Origin: Nitrospirota bacterium
GTDB lineage: Bacteria; Nitrospirota; UBA9217
NCBI GenBank assembly: GCA_021788515.1
Contig: JAJYKN010000050.1
Location: forward strand, 1-7,670
Direction: 5' to 3'
Length of the DNA stretch: 7,670 nucleotides
Position 1 is the first letter of the stretch. Every line of letters begins with the position of its first letter. Made by a program: the position numbers and the translations under genes. The notes beneath the pieces are model-generated. The model saw only the letters and a program-made list of their open reading frames with translations. It was not told the DNA's origin and did no database searches. Of the stretch, positions 6,442 to 7,670 are shown in pieces.

Positions 6442-6456
6442 GCTCGCAAAGACGGC
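6442..6456. repeat. Second copy of a repeat-arm end
   Basis: The 15 bases gctcgcaaagacggc are identical to 4765-4779, the outer end of the right arm of the inverted repeat at 4697-4776. With nearby gcttcgctc (about 6398-6406), also found in that arm, this looks like a partial or decayed relative of the same dispersed element, placed just after the receptor's stop. Confidence 0.5.
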
Positions 6457-6474
6457 AAAAAATATTACCACCGG

Positions 6475-7670
6475 TCAGAACGCATACCGCAAACCCGCTT
6501 CAAGCCATTGTTTCGGGTTCTGATATATATAAACTAAATACTGATCGTTGTTAAAGATATTATGAACATTTAAGAATGCTTCCAAAGAAGTGTCCTTGTG
6601 TTGATAGATGTTCTTGATCATGTTGAGATCGAAAACATAGGAGCTGTATTTTCCTTGATGCGATGGCTCCGCATTCCAGTTGATATAACGGCCTTTGAGC
6701 AAGGCTTTGAATGAGTTTTCGTCATTGTAGCGAAGGCCGATGTCATACACTCGGGTTGGAATATCCTGTAATTTCTGGCCCGTGTCGAGGTCCTTTGCAT
6801 CGATAAATTCCGCACCTGCGGTCAGGGCTGTGTGGTAGACAGGGATGGTCTTCATCTCTACCTCGAACCCCTCAATTCTTTGCCTTCCACTATTTACATA
6901 CGTGCGGATGTTCGTTACTGGATCTGTATCATAAGCGAAAGCATCCTTTATTTCGTTCTTGAATGCGGACACCTTCATCCAAAAGTATTTTATGGCTGCG
7001 GTTTCGACTCCGGCCTGATACGACGTGACCTTTTCCATTTTCAAGTCAGGATTTGCCATGTAATTCGCATTATCTCCATAGGTGAAGAAGAGCGTTGGCA
7101 TACTGAATCCATTTGCGGCATAGGCCCGCAATATCGTACTGTTGGCAACGCTATACGTAATCCCGAGGCTCGGGCTTGTAATGTCTCCATTCGAACTCGT
7201 GGAGTCATACCTGATTCCGGGGGTGATCGAGAGTTTGTTCAGTGAAATAGTATCATTTGCATACAAAGCCGATTTTATTAATCCTTGTTCCCCTCCCGCG
7301 ATAGCAGCTGATTTCAGCGATTTGTTATCATAATCCGCGCCGAAAACCACTGTGTTGAAAGCACTTTTCCAAGTGAGTTTCGCACCCGATCCGTATCCTT
7401 TGTCGGTATACTTATCAGTTGCCAACATCGCGCCCGTAACTTTCGAGGTAAACGCCTGTTGCATGGTCCGGATCGATACGTTCAGCTCCAAATCCTTGCT
7501 TAGCATGGAATTTATCGCAAGGGTGGAGTGTGTCCTTTCTTCGATATCGTCAAAGGTCAGGTCAGACACCGTGTCCACGCCCTGACCTACGGAATTTCTC
7601 CCGTACCCGAGGGTGAACAGAATATCGGTATTGTCGGTAAGCCCATAGGTCAGCTTCGCATAGGCGTTAT
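6475..7670 (-). CDS. TonB-dependent outer-membrane receptor, C-terminal part
   Basis: The frame is open from the window edge to a TGA at 6475-6477, giving 397 visible residues; the N-terminal signal, TonB box and plug lie outside. The visible part is the beta-barrel: alternating-polarity strands, the family's common stretch NPDLKMEKVTSYQAGVE (visible residues about 206-222) preceded by ANGFSMPTLF, late strands such as FLNVHNIFNNDQYL, and the terminal LEAGLRYAF ending in Phe, the usual signal for insertion by the Bam machinery. Such receptors take up iron chelates, cobalamin, metals or other scarce ligands using TonB energy; the ligand cannot be told from this part. The gene is clearly more AT-rich than the signalling genes (20 G+C in bases 6541-6600 against 42 in 2041-2100), which suggests a different origin. 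It may share a transcript with the peptide gene, whose start is 153 bases downstream. Confidence 0.9.
   Translation of the reverse strand, partial: NAYAKLTYGLTDNTDILFTLGYGRNSVGQGVDTVSDLTFDDIEERTHSTLAINSMLSKDLELNVSIRTMQQAFTSKVTGAMLATDKYTDKGYGSGAKLTWKSAFNTVVFGADYDNKSLKSAAIAGGEQGLIKSALYANDTISLNKLSITPGIRYDSTSSNGDITSPSLGITYSVANSTILRAYAANGFSMPTLFFTYGDNANYMANPDLKMEKVTSYQAGVETAAIKYFWMKVSAFKNEIKDAFAYDTDPVTNIRTYVNSGRQRIEGFEVEMKTIPVYHTALTAGAEFIDAKDLDTGQKLQDIPTRVYDIGLRYNDENSFKALLKGRYINWNAEPSHQGKYSSYVFDLNMIKNIYQHKDTSLEAFLNVHNIFNNDQYLVYIYQNPKQWLEAGLRYAF

Noticed and set aside
6455..6474. Sigma54-like GG...GC pair on the minus strand before the peptide gene
   Set aside because: Spacing between GG and GC is 11 rather than the strict 10, and the flanking bases match poorly.
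6176..6523. Plus-strand ORF with Phe-rich repeats resembling a membrane helix
   Set aside because: It is the antisense of the polylysine codons and overlaps the receptor's end; no ribosome site.

Overview
All genes read on the minus strand, so the window is transcribed right to left. The gene set is typical of a Gram-negative anaerobe of the Desulfobacterota/Deltaproteobacteria type (Geobacter- or Syntrophus-like): a TonB-dependent receptor, a SPASM radical SAM maturase resembling those annotated as 'geopeptide' maturases in Geobacter relatives, a PAS hybrid histidine kinase, and a dispersed palindromic repeat of the 'gtcattctgagc' type. The lineage is an inference from gene content and I cannot place it more precisely.

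In transcription order: (i) 7670-6475, the C-terminal half of a TonB-dependent outer-membrane receptor, noticeably AT-rich; (ii) 6474-6322, a spacer with hairpins, a nine-G tract and a strong ribosome binding site; (iii) 6321-6166, an unlisted 51-residue peptide made of six Lys-Lys-Lys-x-x pentads and a short Cys-Cys tail; (iv) a perfect 10-bp hairpin; (v) 6098-4803, a radical SAM/SPASM enzyme; (vi) a spacer with an 80-bp imperfect inverted repeat; (vii) 4649-3720, a periplasmic ABC-type substrate-binding protein whose stop overlaps the start of (viii) 3723-1444, a membrane-bound hybrid sensor kinase; (ix) 1405-752, a FixJ/NarL-type response regulator; (x) a 202-bp spacer with a good sigma70-like promoter and a perfect palindrome next to its -35 box; (xi) 549-1, a receiver protein running into a degenerate histidine-kinase dimerisation domain, cut by the window edge.

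The genes fall into two modules. The peptide and radical SAM enzyme look like a small RiPP cassette (ribosomally made, post-translationally modified peptide). The substrate-binding protein, hybrid kinase and response regulator look like one signalling operon in which a binding protein without a visible transporter probably presents a ligand to the kinase. The palindrome at the promoter of the last gene is a natural candidate target for the response regulator. Whether the receptor and modified peptide feed into the sensor module is a hypothesis from proximity only.
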